Origin: Halobacterium sp. CBA1132
GTDB lineage: Archaea; Halobacteriota; Halobacteria; Halobacteriales; Halobacteriaceae
Assembly (NCBI RefSeq): GCF_001485535.1
Contig: NZ_BCMZ01000001.1
Location: 1,178,001 to 1,242,000, forward strand
Length of the DNA stretch: 64,000 nt
Direction: 5' to 3'
The position numbers and the translations under genes are program-made. The notes beneath the pieces were generated by a model. It worked only from the letters and a program-made list of their open reading frames with translations, was not told where the DNA came from and searched no databases. Positions 1 through 8,066 of this stretch are shown in pieces. How positions within the stretch are numbered: the first letter of the stretch is position 1; the number at the start of each line of letters is the position of its first letter.

Positions 1-30
1 TTAAACCCCCGGACTGCCTACGGGAGCGTA

Positions 31-1014
31 ATGGGTAACGCGGACCTCCGGCAGCTCGCGGTCATCGAGGAGGTCCCCTTCGACGAACTGGAGGGGGACG
101 TGGTGGCCGTGGACGCGCACAACTGGCTGTACAAGTACCTCACGACGACGGTCCAGTGGACCAGCGAGGACATCTACACCACCAGCGACGGCGTCGAGGT
201 GGCGAACCTCGTCGGCATCGTGCAGGGACTCCCGAAGTTCTTCGAGCACGACCTCACGCCGATTTTCGTCTGGGACGGCGGCGTCACGGAACTCAAAGAC
301 GAGGAGGTCGAGGCGCGCCGCGAGCAGCGCGAGCGCTACGAGGAGCAACTGGAGGAAGCGAAAGAAGCGGGCGAGGCGATCGAGGCGGCGCGCCTCGAAG
401 CCCGCACGCAGCGACTCACGGAGACCATCCACGAGACATCCCGGGAACTACTGGACCTACTGGACGTGCCCCAAGTCGAGGCGCCCGCGGAGGGCGAGGC
501 GCAGGCCGCGCACATGGCGCGCGTCGACGACGACGTCGACTACGCGGGCAGCGACGACTACGACTGCCTGCTGCTCGGCGCGCCCGTGACGCTGCGCCAA
601 CTCACCAGCAAGGGCGCGCCCGAGCGCATGGACTTTGAGGCGACGCTCGACGAGCACGACCTCACGTGGGAGCAACTCGTCGACGTCGGCATCCTCTGTG
701 GCACCGACTTCAATCCCGGTATCGACGGCTTCGGGCCGAAGACCGCGCTGAAAGCCATCCGCGAACACGGCGACCTCTGGAGCGTCCTCGACGCCGAGGG
801 CGAGCACGTCGAGTACGCCGACCGCATCCGCGAACTGTTCTTGAACCCCGACGTCACGGACGACTACGACCTCGAGTTGGACCCGTCGCCGGACATCGAC
901 GCCGCCCGCGAGTACGCCGTCGACGAGTGGGGCGTCGACGCGGCGGAACTCGAACGCGGGTTCGACCGCATCGAGGAGAGCGTCGTCCAGACCGGCCTCG
1001 ACCAGTGGACGTGA
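31..1014 (+). CDS. fen: Flap endonuclease 1 (FEN-1)
   Basis: Structure-specific 5'-flap endonuclease/exonuclease that trims Okazaki fragments and acts in repair. The 327-residue length is normal for archaeal FEN-1. Visible family features are the N-terminal acidic site [12 protein letters not shown] (Asp28), the IFVWDGG motif near residue 80, the central acidic run in [10 protein letters not shown] and GSDDYDCLL, and the DNA-binding helix-hairpin-helix [18 protein letters not shown]. The C-terminus ends QTGLDQWT, which fits a minimal PCNA-interacting box (QxxLxxW). The ATG is preceded closely by the window edge, so any upstream operon partner is not visible. BolA follows after about 45 bp on the same strand. 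Confidence 0.96.
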   Translation: MGNADLRQLAVIEEVPFDELEGDVVAVDAHNWLYKYLTTTVQWTSEDIYTTSDGVEVANLVGIVQGLPKFFEHDLTPIFVWDGGVTELKDEEVEARREQRERYEEQLEEAKEAGEAIEAARLEARTQRLTETIHETSRELLDLLDVPQVEAPAEGEAQAAHMARVDDDVDYAGSDDYDCLLLGAPVTLRQLTSKGAPERMDFEATLDEHDLTWEQLVDVGILCGTDFNPGIDGFGPKTALKAIREHGDLWSVLDAEGEHVEYADRIRELFLNPDVTDDYDLELDPSPDIDAAREYAVDEWGVDAAELERGFDRIEESVVQTGLDQWT

Positions 1015-1060
1015 CGCCGGGACCCACGGGCTTTTCTCGCCGGCTCACCGAATGAAGGGT

Positions 1061-1318
1061 ATGGACCTGACGTTCGCGGACATCGAAGCCATCATCGAGG
1101 ACGAGATTCCGGACGCCGAGGCGACGATCTCGCGGATGCGCGGCGAAACCGACGACGACCACCTCGCCGCGACGGTCGTCTCCCCCGCCTTCGAGGGCGA
1201 GCGCCTCGTCCAGCAACACCAACTCGTCTACGACGCGCTGGACGAACACATGACCGAGGAGATTCACGCGCTGGAGCTGTCGACGTACACGCCCGAGGAG
1301 TACGAAGCGCAGAACTGA
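1061..1318 (+). CDS. BolA family protein
   Basis: Small BolA-fold protein, in other organisms linked to Fe-S/glutaredoxin biology and stress regulation. The 85-residue product carries the characteristic core VVSPAFEGERLVQQHQLVY followed by HALELSTYTPEEY. The conserved His in QQHQLVY matches the family. I chose the ATG at 1061 because a T-rich TATA-like stretch lies about 30 bp upstream, as expected for a leaderless haloarchaeal mRNA. An in-frame ATG at 1052 is possible. It lies downstream of FEN-1 and converges on the sugar ABC operon. The cellular role in haloarchaea is not established. Confidence 0.9.
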   Translation: MDLTFADIEAIIEDEIPDAEATISRMRGETDDDHLAATVVSPAFEGERLVQQHQLVYDALDEHMTEEIHALELSTYTPEEYEAQN

Positions 1319-1395
1319 ACCGGCTCTTCGGACAGAAAACGAGCGGTTTGGTGCCGTGGCGGGACGACGCCACCAGCGGTCGCTGACTCCGCGAC

Positions 1396-2535
1396 CTACT
1401 GGTCGAGGAGGACGCCGTCGGCTTCGGCGTCGCGGTTGTGCAGCGCTTCGCCGGAGTCGTCGTCGAAGACGTGCACCGTCGACTCGGGGAGGCGCGCGGT
1501 GACCGACTCGCCGGCGGACAGCGGCGTGGTCGCTTCCACGACCGCCGTGAACGTCGTGTCGGTGTCGTCGGCGTCGAACTGGAGGTAGACGTTGTTCTCG
1601 TTGCCCAGCGGTTCGACGACGTCGACGGTCGCCGCGAAGTCGTTGTCGCCGGTAGCTTCGGGGACGATTTCGATGTCCTCGGGGCGGATGCCGAGCGTGA
1701 CGTCGGTCTCGCCGTCGAGGTCCGCGAGCGTCGCCTCGGAGAGCGAGTACTCGAACTGGTCGGTGACGAGCGTGCTGTCCTCGACGTGGGCGTCGAAGAA
1801 GTTCATCGACGGGTCGCCGATGAAGCCCGCGACGAACTCGTTTGCGGGCTCGTGGTAGGCTTCCAGCGGCGTCGCGACCTGCTGGAGGCGGCCGTCGTTG
1901 AGGATGGCGATTCGGTCGCCCATGGTCATCGCTTCGGTCTGGTCGTGGGTGACGTAGACCGTCGTCACGCCGAGTTCCTCCTGGATGCGCTGGAGTTCCG
2001 TGCGCATCGACGACCGGAGCTTCGCGTCCAGATTCGAGAGCGGTTCGTCCATCAGGAACACTTCGGGGTCGCGGACGATGGCGCGGCCGAGCGCCACGCG
2101 CTGCTGTTGGCCGCCCGAGAGCTCGTTGGGTTTGCGGTCCAACAGCTCCGGGATGTCCATCGTGTCGGCGGCGTCCTCGACGCGCTCGCCGATTTCGGTG
2201 TCGCCCATGCTCGTGGACTCTTCGAGCCCGAAGCTCATGTTCTGCCGGACGGTCATGTGGGGGTACAGCGCGTACGACTGGAACACCATCGCGATGTTCC
2301 GGTCGGCGGGCGCGCGGTCGTTGATGACCGTGCCGTCGAGGCGGATTTCGCCCTCGCTGACCGACTCCAAGCCGGCAATCATGCGCAGCGTGGTGGACTT
2401 CCCACAGCCCGAAGGGCCGACGAGGACGAGGAACTCCCCGTCTTCGATGTCGATGCTCGCGTCGTCGACGGCGACGATGCGGTCGCCGTCGTCGTCGAAG
2501 TACTTCGTTACGCCGTCGAGTACGAGTTCAGCCAT
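1396..2535 (-). CDS. Sugar ABC transporter ATP-binding protein (CUT1/MalK-UgpC type)
   Basis: Energises the adjacent two permeases on the cytoplasmic face of the membrane. The 379-residue protein has all ATPase motifs in order: Walker A GPSGCGKST near residue 40, Q-loop MVFQSYALYPHMTVR, signature LSGGQQQR, Walker B VFLMDEPLSNLDAK and H-loop YVTHDQTEAMTM. The C-terminal 130 residues form the MalK-type regulatory OB-fold region (GIRPEDIEI). It is the last gene of a four-gene minus-strand operon, 18 bp after the second permease. A close, truncated relative lies at 42897-43904. The substrate is inferred to be a sugar; which one cannot be read from the sequence. Confidence 0.95.
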   Translation of the reverse strand: MAELVLDGVTKYFDDDGDRIVAVDDASIDIEDGEFLVLVGPSGCGKSTTLRMIAGLESVSEGEIRLDGTVINDRAPADRNIAMVFQSYALYPHMTVRQNMSFGLEESTSMGDTEIGERVEDAADTMDIPELLDRKPNELSGGQQQRVALGRAIVRDPEVFLMDEPLSNLDAKLRSSMRTELQRIQEELGVTTVYVTHDQTEAMTMGDRIAILNDGRLQQVATPLEAYHEPANEFVAGFIGDPSMNFFDAHVEDSTLVTDQFEYSLSEATLADLDGETDVTLGIRPEDIEIVPEATGDNDFAATVDVVEPLGNENNVYLQFDADDTDTTFTAVVEATTPLSAGESVTARLPESTVHVFDDDSGEALHNRDAEADGVLLDQ

Positions 2536-2553
2536 TGATAATCCTCCGTGAGG

Positions 2554-3414
2554 TCATGTTGCGACACCCTTGGCGAACTGGTCGCCGAAGATGACGTAAA
2601 CGATTATGGTCGGCAGCGCCGCGATGAACGCCCCCGCCATCTTCACCGCGAACCCGACGTCGGTCAGGCTCGACCCGAGGTTCGTCAGGCCGACGGTGAC
2701 GGGTGCCCCTTCGCCGGGGCCCATGATGACGAGCGCGAACAGCAGGTCGTTCCAGACCTGCGTGAACTGGTAGATGAGCGTGACCGCGAACATCGGCACC
2801 GACAGCGGCAGGATGATGCGCCGGTAGATGGTGTACGCGGTGGCGCCGTCGAGGCGCGCGGCCTCGACCATCTCCGTGGAGACGTCCCGGTAGTACGTCC
2901 GGAACAGCAGCGTACAGATGGGGACGCCGTAGGCGGCGTGGGAGATGATGAGCGCGAGCAGGTCGCCGTGGTACGCCGCGAGCAGCGGGAGCTCCCAGAG
3001 CGGCCACAGGATTTCGTCCAGCGGCATGTACACCGACCAGAACTTCGAGAGCGGGATGAGCACTGCCTGGTACGGGATGAAGATGCCCGCGAGGAACAGC
3101 GCGAAGATGCCGACCTGTCCCCGCCAGTTCAGGGTTGTCAGGCCGTACGCGGCCATGCTCCCGAGCAGCGCCGACAGCACAGTCGCCGGGACGGCCAGCA
3201 GCATGCTGTTGACGAGGCCGTCCTTGAGCGCGTTGAACGCCGTCGTCCACTCGGACAGTGTGAATCCGCTCGGTGTCGGCGGCAGGAACGGCGCCGAGGC
3301 CAGCGCGTCGGATTTCAGCGACGTCACGAGCCCGATTTCCAGCGGCGCGAGGTAGAACACCACGAGCGCGACGAGGACGGCGTAGAGGCCGATTCGTCGG
3401 GGGTCGCGGCTCAT
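2554..3414 (-). CDS. Sugar ABC transporter permease (MalG/UgpE type)
   Basis: Inner-membrane permease of a CUT1 sugar importer. The 286-residue protein has about six hydrophobic segments, beginning near residue 10 (LYAVLVALVVFYLAP). It carries the EAA coupling loop EAARLDGATAYTIYRRIILP near residues 190-210, which docks on the ATPase. Its start overlaps the stop of the upstream permease by 4 bp, so the two are translationally coupled. Length and gene order match the second permease of MalFGK-like systems. Confidence 0.94.
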   Translation of the reverse strand: MSRDPRRIGLYAVLVALVVFYLAPLEIGLVTSLKSDALASAPFLPPTPSGFTLSEWTTAFNALKDGLVNSMLLAVPATVLSALLGSMAAYGLTTLNWRGQVGIFALFLAGIFIPYQAVLIPLSKFWSVYMPLDEILWPLWELPLLAAYHGDLLALIISHAAYGVPICTLLFRTYYRDVSTEMVEAARLDGATAYTIYRRIILPLSVPMFAVTLIYQFTQVWNDLLFALVIMGPGEGAPVTVGLTNLGSSLTDVGFAVKMAGAFIAALPTIIVYVIFGDQFAKGVAT

Positions 3415-4436
3415 AGTTCACCCCGCCGGTACTGGTAGGTCAGGTACGGTGCGATGACGGCGAGTGCGAGCAGGAACAACATGATGGCGATGGCGGCGGC
3501 GTACGAACGCTGGCCCGCGGAGAACGCCTGTCGGACCATCAGGGTCGCGAGGATGTCCGTCCCTTTCGGCGGGTAGTACCCGCCCGTCAGCGAGTAGAGG
3601 AAGTCGAAGGCTTTCAGCGCGAACACCACCAGCACGACGGCCGCGCTGATTGTCGCGCCCTTCAACTGCGGGACGATGACCCGCCAGTACATCTTCAGCG
3701 TGCTCGCGCCGTCGACGCGCGCGGCCTCGTAGTGCTCGTCGGGGATGGCTCGCAGCCCCGCGAGGTAGACGACCATCGCGTAGCCGGAGAACTGCCAGAT
3801 GAGCGCGAACACGACCGCGCCGAGCGCGAGCTGGGGGTTCGACAGCCAGTCGTAGGTACCGAGTCCGAGCGCGCCGGTCACGAGGTTCACCACTCCGTTT
3901 TCGATGTTGTACATCCACAGCCAGAACTGGGCCGTGACGACGAACGAGAGGCTGAACGGCAGCAGGTAGACCGTCCGGAACGTGTTCTCGTAGCGGACCT
4001 TCCGGTCGACGAGAATCGCGACCAGCAGGCCGACGACCAGACAGGCGGCGGTGAACGCGACCAGCAACACGAACGTGTTCTGGGTCGCCTGAATGAACGT
4101 CGGGTCGCCGAACGCCCGGGCGTACTGTTCGAGGTCGAGATGACCGTAGTTCGGTTCGTTGAAGCTCTGGACGTTCACCAGCGAGAGCGCGAAGTTCCAG
4201 CCGATGGCGCCGTAGACGAAAAAGCCCATCAGGAGGAACGGCGGCAGCCAGAACGGCAGCGAGCCGAGGAAGTCGCGGCTCGCCGGCAGCGAGAAGCCGC
4301 CGCTATCGTCGGCGTCGCCGGCCTCGGAGGCCGTGGCGGTGCCGCCGTCCGTGCGGAGGTCGTCGCCGGTGGTGGCGGTGCTGTCCGTGTCTACACCGCC
4401 GAGTGTCCGTAGTGCTTTGCGCATTCGTTCGAGCAT
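3411..4436 (-). CDS. Sugar ABC transporter permease (MalF/UgpA type)
   Basis: First permease of the CUT1-type importer. The 341-residue protein has a poorly conserved acidic cytoplasmic N-terminus of about 70 residues, then about six membrane segments starting near FWLPPFLLMGFFVYG. The EAA loop EAARVDGASTLKMYWRVIVP lies near residues 235-255. It starts 24 bp after the stop of the solute-binding protein gene and overlaps the next permease by 4 bp. The two permeases form the transmembrane heterodimer. Confidence 0.94.
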   Translation of the reverse strand: MLERMRKALRTLGGVDTDSTATTGDDLRTDGGTATASEAGDADDSGGFSLPASRDFLGSLPFWLPPFLLMGFFVYGAIGWNFALSLVNVQSFNEPNYGHLDLEQYARAFGDPTFIQATQNTFVLLVAFTAACLVVGLLVAILVDRKVRYENTFRTVYLLPFSLSFVVTAQFWLWMYNIENGVVNLVTGALGLGTYDWLSNPQLALGAVVFALIWQFSGYAMVVYLAGLRAIPDEHYEAARVDGASTLKMYWRVIVPQLKGATISAAVVLVVFALKAFDFLYSLTGGYYPPKGTDILATLMVRQAFSAGQRSYAAAIAIMLFLLALAVIAPYLTYQYRRGEL

Positions 4437-4460
4437 TCGAATAATGGGGGGTGGAGACGC

Positions 4461-5747
4461 TTAGAACGCGTCGATGTACGCCTGAGCGGTCTTCTCGGCG
4501 GCGCTCTGGGACGGGGAACTGAAGTTGCTCACCGTCGCCTGCTTGAGGCTGTTGAGGACCTCCGGCGACGTCGCGAGACCGTGGGCGATGGAGTACGGCT
4601 GCGCGTCGGAGTTGCTGAACTCCTCCATCTGACTCGTCTGGAACGGGCCGAACTCCTCGGTGGAGACGTCGGCGCGCGGCGGGATGGAGCCCTTGTTCGT
4701 GTTGAAGCGAATCTGTGCGTCCTTCGTCCCGCAGTAGGTCAGCCACTGCTTGGTGCCTTCGGGGTTCGGGGCGCCGCTGGGGAACACCCAGCTGTCCATG
4801 TTGAGCGAGTAGAGGCCTTCGGTACCGGGGAACGCGACGTGACCCCAGTCGCTCTCGAACTCGAAGTCCTCTTGGGAGATGTACATCTGGGCGGCCCAGT
4901 CGCCGTTGTCGAAGAAGGCGGCTTCGCCGTCGATGATGTACTGGTTGGCCTCCTGGAAGCCGATGGTGCCGGCGTCGGAGTTGAAGTACTCGCTGAGTTC
5001 GGCGACCGTTTCGAGCGAGGACTGGACCTTGTCGATGTCGCCTTCGCCGTTGGTGAACGCCTCGTAGGCGTCGTGGCCGTGCTCGCCGAGGAAGACGCAC
5101 GCCCACAGTTCGAGGGTCGTCCACGGGTTCGACATCGCGTGCGCGAACCCGATGGCGTCAGTCTCCTCTTCGACCGTCGCGGCCGCCTCCACGAGGTCCA
5201 CGGGCGTCTCGAGGGACGCCGGGTCGATGCCGGCGTCCTCGAGGACGTTGGCGTTGTAGAACAGGTTGTTGATGCGGTGGATGTTCGTCGGCACGCAGAC
5301 GTACGAGCCGCCGACCTGAGCCGCCTCTCGGGGGCCTTCGAGGTAGGCCTCCTTCATGTTGTTCTGCGACCAGACGTCCTCCTCGATGTCGCCGAGCAGG
5401 TCCGAGTCAGTGAACTGCACGAGGTTCTGACCCGGCCACTCGGCCCACGAGCTCGGCGGGTTGGAGTTGCCGAGGCGGGTGTTGATGCGGGCGTTGAGCG
5501 TCGTGTTGCCGCTGCCGCCGATGGCGTTGGCGTTGACGTCGACGTCCGGATTCGCCTCCTCGAAGCCCGAGAGGAGCGCGTCGAAGGCGGCCTGCCCGTC
5601 GCCGCCGCTCCAGCCGTGGAGTAGTTCGACTTCTTCGCTGCCGCTGCCTCCGCCACCGCCGAGACAGCCAGCCATCGTGAGCGCGGCGCCGGCTGCGCCA
5701 GCGCCTTGCAGGTACCGTCGTCGTGTAAGGTTGGTATCGGAACTCAT
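4461..5747 (-). CDS. Extracellular sugar-binding lipoprotein of ABC transporter
   Basis: Captures substrate outside the cell and delivers it to the permeases. The 428-residue precursor begins with a twin-arginine signal (LTRRRYLQGAG) ending in a lipobox MAGC near residue 28, so it should be exported folded by Tat and lipid-anchored. A Gly/Ser linker follows. The mature part resembles family-1 solute-binding proteins (LLHGWSGGDGQAAF; GEAAFFDNGDWA), and its overall look is closest to glucose/mannose-type binders. It is the first gene of the four-gene operon, with a TATA-like element upstream at about 5805-5814. Substrate identity is inference. Confidence 0.92.
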   Translation of the reverse strand: MSSDTNLTRRRYLQGAGAAGAALTMAGCLGGGGGSGSEEVELLHGWSGGDGQAAFDALLSGFEEANPDVDVNANAIGGSGNTTLNARINTRLGNSNPPSSWAEWPGQNLVQFTDSDLLGDIEEDVWSQNNMKEAYLEGPREAAQVGGSYVCVPTNIHRINNLFYNANVLEDAGIDPASLETPVDLVEAAATVEEETDAIGFAHAMSNPWTTLELWACVFLGEHGHDAYEAFTNGEGDIDKVQSSLETVAELSEYFNSDAGTIGFQEANQYIIDGEAAFFDNGDWAAQMYISQEDFEFESDWGHVAFPGTEGLYSLNMDSWVFPSGAPNPEGTKQWLTYCGTKDAQIRFNTNKGSIPPRADVSTEEFGPFQTSQMEEFSNSDAQPYSIAHGLATSPEVLNSLKQATVSNFSSPSQSAAEKTAQAYIDAF

Positions 5748-5804
5748 GGTAACCGTGTGTGAAACCTACACGAGCCATTCGTAGCGCTCCACTTAATTGT
5801 TGCT

Positions 5805-5814
5805 AATATTTAAT
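5805..5814 (-). promoter_or_regulatory. TATA-like promoter element of the sugar ABC operon
   Basis: Read on the minus strand, this is ATTAAATATT. It lies 58-67 nt before the ATG of the binding-protein gene, which would give a leader of about 30 nt. It is the most AT-rich stretch in the intergenic region, and no other strong candidate lies closer to the start. Confidence 0.5.
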
Positions 5815-5887
5815 CCAAAACCGAGTAAGGATGACTGTACGGACTGACAAGTGCGGATGAGAGTGGCTCTACGGCCCGATTATGGCC

Positions 5888-5949
5888 ATTTCGGGTATGT
5901 AACGAACGTTATTTCGGGTCGTGGAGTCGCGGACTAATCACACCCGAAA
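5888..5949. promoter_or_regulatory. Repeated ATTTCGGGT element between sugar ABC operon and fumarase
   Basis: ATTTCGGGT occurs at 5888-5896 and again at 5911-5919, 23 bp apart. The inverted form ACCCGAAA lies at 5942-5949, and TAACG-AA-CGTTA at 5900-5911 sits between the first two copies. The set lies in the 357-bp divergent region 5748-6104 and may bind a regulator of the ABC operon or of fumC. Spacing of about two helical turns supports a protein-binding array, but no known motif is matched. Confidence 0.35.
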
Positions 5950-6104
5950 CCACGTACGGCGTCGCCCTATCCACGGAAGTGATACGAATCACGCAAACGA
6001 GTCTTCGGGGGATTCGTCGCTCCCAGCGGACTGGCCCGCGTCGGGACGCGGTGGCCGGAACCGATTCGGTGGGTTTTACGCGACGGCACTTCGTCCCTCC
6101 GCGT

Positions 6105-7514
6105 ATGGGTGACGACTACCGAACCGAACGCGACAGTCTCGGCGAAATCCAGGTGCCGGCGGACGCCTACTGGGGCGCACAGACCCAGCGCGCCGTCGAG
6201 AACTTCCCCATCTCGGACGCGACGTTCGGGCGGCGCTTCGTGCGCGCGCTCGGCGTCGTCAAGAAAGCCGCCGCGCAGGCGAACAACGACCTCGGCCTGC
6301 TCGACGACGAGAAGGCCGACGCCATCGTCGAGGCCGCCGACGAAGTCATCGCGGGCGAACACGACGACCAGTTCCCCGTCGACGTCTTCCAGACCGGGAG
6401 CGGGACGTCCTCGAACATGAACGCCAACGAGGTCATCGCGAACCGCGCCGCCGAGATTCTCGGCGAGGAAGTGGGCGCGCGCGTCGTCCACCCCAACGAC
6501 CACGTCAACTACGGCCAGTCCAGCAACGACGTCATCCCGACGGCGATGCACGTCGCCGCCCTCGAAGCCGTCGAGAAGGACGTCGAACCCGCGCTGGAGA
6601 CGCTGCGTGACGCCCTCGACGAGAAGGCCGAGGAGTTCGACGGTGTGGTGAAGACCGGCCGCACGCACCTGCAGGACGCCACGCCCGTGCGCCTCGGGCA
6701 GGAGTTCGGCGGCTACCGCACGCAGGTCGAGAAGGGCATCGAGCGCGTGCGCGACGTGAAGGCCCACCTCTCGGAGCTCGCGCTCGGCGGCACCGCCGTC
6801 GGCACCGGTCTCAACACCCACCCCGACTTCCCGGAGAAGGCCGCCGCGTACATCTCCGAGGAGACCGGCGTCTCCTTCCGCGAGGCCGACGACCACTTCG
6901 AGGCGCAGGCCGCCCACGACGCGATGAACGAGGCCCACGGCGCGCTCCGCACGGTCGCTGGCTCGCTGAACAAGATTGCCAACGACCTCCGCCTGCTCGC
7001 GTCCGGCCCGCGCAACGGCCTCGGTGAAATCGAGCAGCCCGAGAACCAGCCCGGCTCCTCCATCATGCCCGGGAAGATCAACCCCGTCGTCGCGGAAGCC
7101 GTCAATCAGGTCCACAAGCAGGTCGTCGGCAACGACGCCGCCGTGAACGCGGGCGCCGTCGAGGGGCAACTCGACCTCAACCTCTACAAGCCCGTGCTCG
7201 CGCACAACTTCCTCGAATCAGCGGACATCATCTCGAACGCGAGCGTCGCGTTCGCGGAGAAGTTCGTCGCGAAACTCGAAGCCAACGAGGCGTACTGCGA
7301 GGAGCAAGTCGAGCGCTCGATGGCGCTGGCGACCGCGCTCAACCCCGCTATCGGCTACGACAAGGCCAGCGAGGTCGCGAAGGCCGCGCTCAAGGAAGGC
7401 AAGTCCGTCAAGGAAGTAGTCGTCGAGAAGGGCTACCTCACCGAGGCCGAGGCCGAGGACGCCCTCGACCCCGAGAAGATGACCCACCGCGGCATCCTCT
7501 CGGGCGACGACTGA
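6105..7514 (+). CDS. fumC: Fumarate hydratase class II
   Basis: Interconverts fumarate and L-malate in the citric acid cycle. The 469-residue protein has the fumarase/aspartase signature GSSIMPGKINP near residue 320, the substrate-binding segment SGTSSNMNANEVIANRA, and the block containing GRTHLQDATPVRLGQEF. The open frame runs back to 5979, but homology begins at the ATG at 6105 (MGDDYRTERDSLG). A TATA-like GGGTTTTACG lies about 30 bp upstream, so the start at 6105 is preferred. It is monocistronic or leads into the membrane-protein pair 66 bp downstream. Confidence 0.96.
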   Translation: MGDDYRTERDSLGEIQVPADAYWGAQTQRAVENFPISDATFGRRFVRALGVVKKAAAQANNDLGLLDDEKADAIVEAADEVIAGEHDDQFPVDVFQTGSGTSSNMNANEVIANRAAEILGEEVGARVVHPNDHVNYGQSSNDVIPTAMHVAALEAVEKDVEPALETLRDALDEKAEEFDGVVKTGRTHLQDATPVRLGQEFGGYRTQVEKGIERVRDVKAHLSELALGGTAVGTGLNTHPDFPEKAAAYISEETGVSFREADDHFEAQAAHDAMNEAHGALRTVAGSLNKIANDLRLLASGPRNGLGEIEQPENQPGSSIMPGKINPVVAEAVNQVHKQVVGNDAAVNAGAVEGQLDLNLYKPVLAHNFLESADIISNASVAFAEKFVAKLEANEAYCEEQVERSMALATALNPAIGYDKASEVAKAALKEGKSVKEVVVEKGYLTEAEAEDALDPEKMTHRGILSGDD

Positions 7515-7580
7515 CGGCGCCGCCTCGCTCGCGGAGACGCCCCGCCCACCTTCTTGTACCCGCGTTTCGATGACCGACGC

Positions 7581-8066
7581 ATGGAACGACTCGACTCCCG
7601 CGTGCGCTTCATCTGGCTCTTTCGCGTGTTCGTCGGTTCTCTCGTCACCGGCGTAGTCGCCGGCGTCGTCGCGGCCGTCGTCGACCGCGTCGCCGTCTCG
7701 CCCGTGCTCGTCGGCGGTGGCCTGTTCGCCGCGCTCTTCGGGCTCGGCGCCGTCCACACCGTCCTCCGGTACCGAGCGTGGCACTTCGAGGTGCGCGAGG
7801 ACACGCTCTACATCGAGCGCGGCGTGCTCGTGAACGTCCGCACTGTCGTCCCGTACGTGCGCGTCCAGCACGTCGACGCGCGCCGCGGCCCAATCGAGCG
7901 CGCGGTCGGCCTGAGCAGCGTGGTCGTCTACACTGCCGGGTCGCGCGGCGCCGACGTCTCGATTCCGGGGCTGGTCGCCGCGCGCGCCGACGACGTCCAA
8001 GAGACGCTGCGTCGCCTCGCAATCGAGAGCGAGCCCGAGACCGGCGACGCCGGGGATGCGGTGTGA
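7581..8066 (+). CDS. Membrane PH-domain protein (YdbS-like, bPH2)
   Basis: A 161-residue membrane protein. Two hydrophobic helices (residues about 12-60) are followed by one bacterial-type PH domain (FEVREDTLYIERGVLVNVRT, then VPYVRVQHVDA and SSVVVYTAGS). This domain was formerly called DUF304 and is found in YdbS/YdbT pairs. The ATG at 7581 is preferred over an upstream in-frame ATG because family similarity begins at MERLDSRVRF. Its stop overlaps the GTG start of the next gene by 4 bp, so the two are cotranslated and probably act together at the membrane. The exact function is unknown; bacterial relatives have been linked to envelope stress and bacteriocin resistance. Confidence 0.85.
   Translation: MERLDSRVRFIWLFRVFVGSLVTGVVAGVVAAVVDRVAVSPVLVGGGLFAALFGLGAVHTVLRYRAWHFEVREDTLYIERGVLVNVRTVVPYVRVQHVDARRGPIERAVGLSSVVVYTAGSRGADVSIPGLVAARADDVQETLRRLAIESEPETGDAGDAV

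Noticed and set aside
1438-2538. 366-codon plus-strand open frame opposite the ABC ATPase
   Set aside because: It mirrors the true gene on the other strand and has Val/Arg/Asp-rich low-information sequence, a common artefact in GC-rich haloarchaeal DNA.
5979-6104. 42-codon N-terminal extension of fumarase
   Set aside because: It is Arg-rich, lacks similarity to fumarases, and a TATA-like element lies inside it.
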